A DNA stretch of 64,000 bases from Calditrichota bacterium (GTDB lineage Bacteria; Calditrichota; Calditrichia; Calditrichales; Calditrichaceae): NCBI GenBank assembly GCA_024278755.1, contig JAJRSO010000035.1:1-64000 (forward strand), in the 5' to 3' direction. Below, one piece after another: positions 63,736-64,000 of the stretch (the first letter of the stretch is position 1; each line of letters begins with the position of its first letter). The position numbers were made by a program, and so were the translations under genes. A model generated the notes under the pieces. The model ran no database searches. It was not told where the DNA came from and saw nothing but the letters and a program-made list of their open reading frames with translations.

Positions 63736-64000
63736 ATGAAAAAATTAAGCCTTTTTTTCATCAGCGTCTTATTTTTAATCCGTTGCGCGGCCTATAAAGA
63801 ACTAAAACCAGAACCGGAGCTTACTCCTTTAACCAAGGATTTTATTGAACTTAAGAACGATAAAAAACAGTTTGAACTGGACAAGGATAAAAAATATTTT
63901 ATTACCTTTCCCGCTGCGCCGGCTGAAAATTACTACCTCGCGCTGACCATTAGCGATATGAAAAAACTGCACACCTACTTCACCGATACTTTCGACGACG
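63736..64000 (+). CDS. Lipoprotein of unknown function, N-terminal part (runs off the window)
   Basis: The ATG at 63736 follows a GAGG ribosome site. The visible 88 residues have a signal peptide and lipobox (LIRCAAY), then a Lys/Asp/Glu-rich stretch (DKDKKYFITFPAAPAENYYLAL). The gene continues beyond base 64000, so the family cannot be judged. It follows the phosphatase gene by 114 bases on the same strand. Confidence 0.75.
   Translation, partial: MKKLSLFFISVLFLIRCAAYKELKPEPELTPLTKDFIELKNDKKQFELDKDKKYFITFPAAPAENYYLALTISDMKKLHTYFTDTFDD

Overview
The window is a 64 kb piece of a bacterial chromosome of moderate GC content. No rRNA or tRNA gene, CRISPR array or transposase was seen. Several features suggest a member of the Fibrobacteres-Chlorobi-Bacteroidetes side of the tree, most likely a Caldithrix-like (Calditrichota) organism. 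These are a lipoprotein with the internal 'YQNYPNPFNP' motif typical of FCB secretion tails, short-form AMP nucleosidase, a FecR/beta-barrel envelope protein, and an Mrp/Mbx-type membrane complex. The assignment rests on gene content recalled from knowledge and has not been tested by a search.

Bases 1-17,500 form a metal-resistance block. It holds the end of a multicopper oxidase, a DUF302 protein, a SHOCT membrane protein, a CopB-like P-type ATPase with a His-rich N-terminus and a small Cys-rich membrane protein. A mercury module follows (merR, fused merTP, merA) with a recognisable MerR operator. Next comes an SmtB/CadC-type ArsR repressor, an exported protein and a three-gene heavy-metal RND efflux system (outer-membrane, adaptor and pump proteins). 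A PII-like protein, a TPR protein and a CDF transporter complete the block, which ends at a strong terminator.

Bases 18,264-23,846 are a fatty-acid beta-oxidation operon in the Bacillus fadE-fadA-fadN gene set, preceded by a FadR-like operator and closed by a terminator. From 23,994 to 33,326 the genes lie on the minus strand: a higBA toxin-antitoxin pair with an apparently leaderless promoter, AMP nucleosidase, a lipoprotein, and a housekeeping run (scpA, scpB, rluB, an unknown Rossmann protein, cmk). trpS and an SH3/NlpC peptidase lie next to it. From 33,867 to 43,335 the plus strand carries a FecR/beta-barrel protein, a HAD phosphatase, carA, carB and a class III aminotransferase. carA has no ordinary start codon and seems to begin at ATC.

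The most unusual region is 46,052-58,910 on the minus strand. It is a 14-gene cluster in the order mrpE-F-G-mbhD-mrpB-mrpC-mrpD-mrpD'-nuoH-nuoB-nuoC-nuoD-nuoI::gltD, followed by a dihydroorotate-dehydrogenase-like gene. This is the layout of the archaeal Mbx/Mbs complex (group 4 hydrogenase relatives). Three points stand out. The NuoI-like ferredoxin subunit is fused to a GltD/NfnB-type pyridine-nucleotide flavoprotein. Both places where a NiFe hydrogenase has CxxC read CxxE in the large subunit. The nuoC gene is cut by one in-frame TAA. Together these suggest an ion-pumping or ion-driven NAD(P)H-linked membrane complex that may not have been described.

The right end carries a leucine/glutamate-type dehydrogenase, a nitroreductase, a SpoIIE-type phosphatase and the start of a lipoprotein gene. 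The gaps between genes contain several families of dispersed short palindromic or direct repeats, listed separately.
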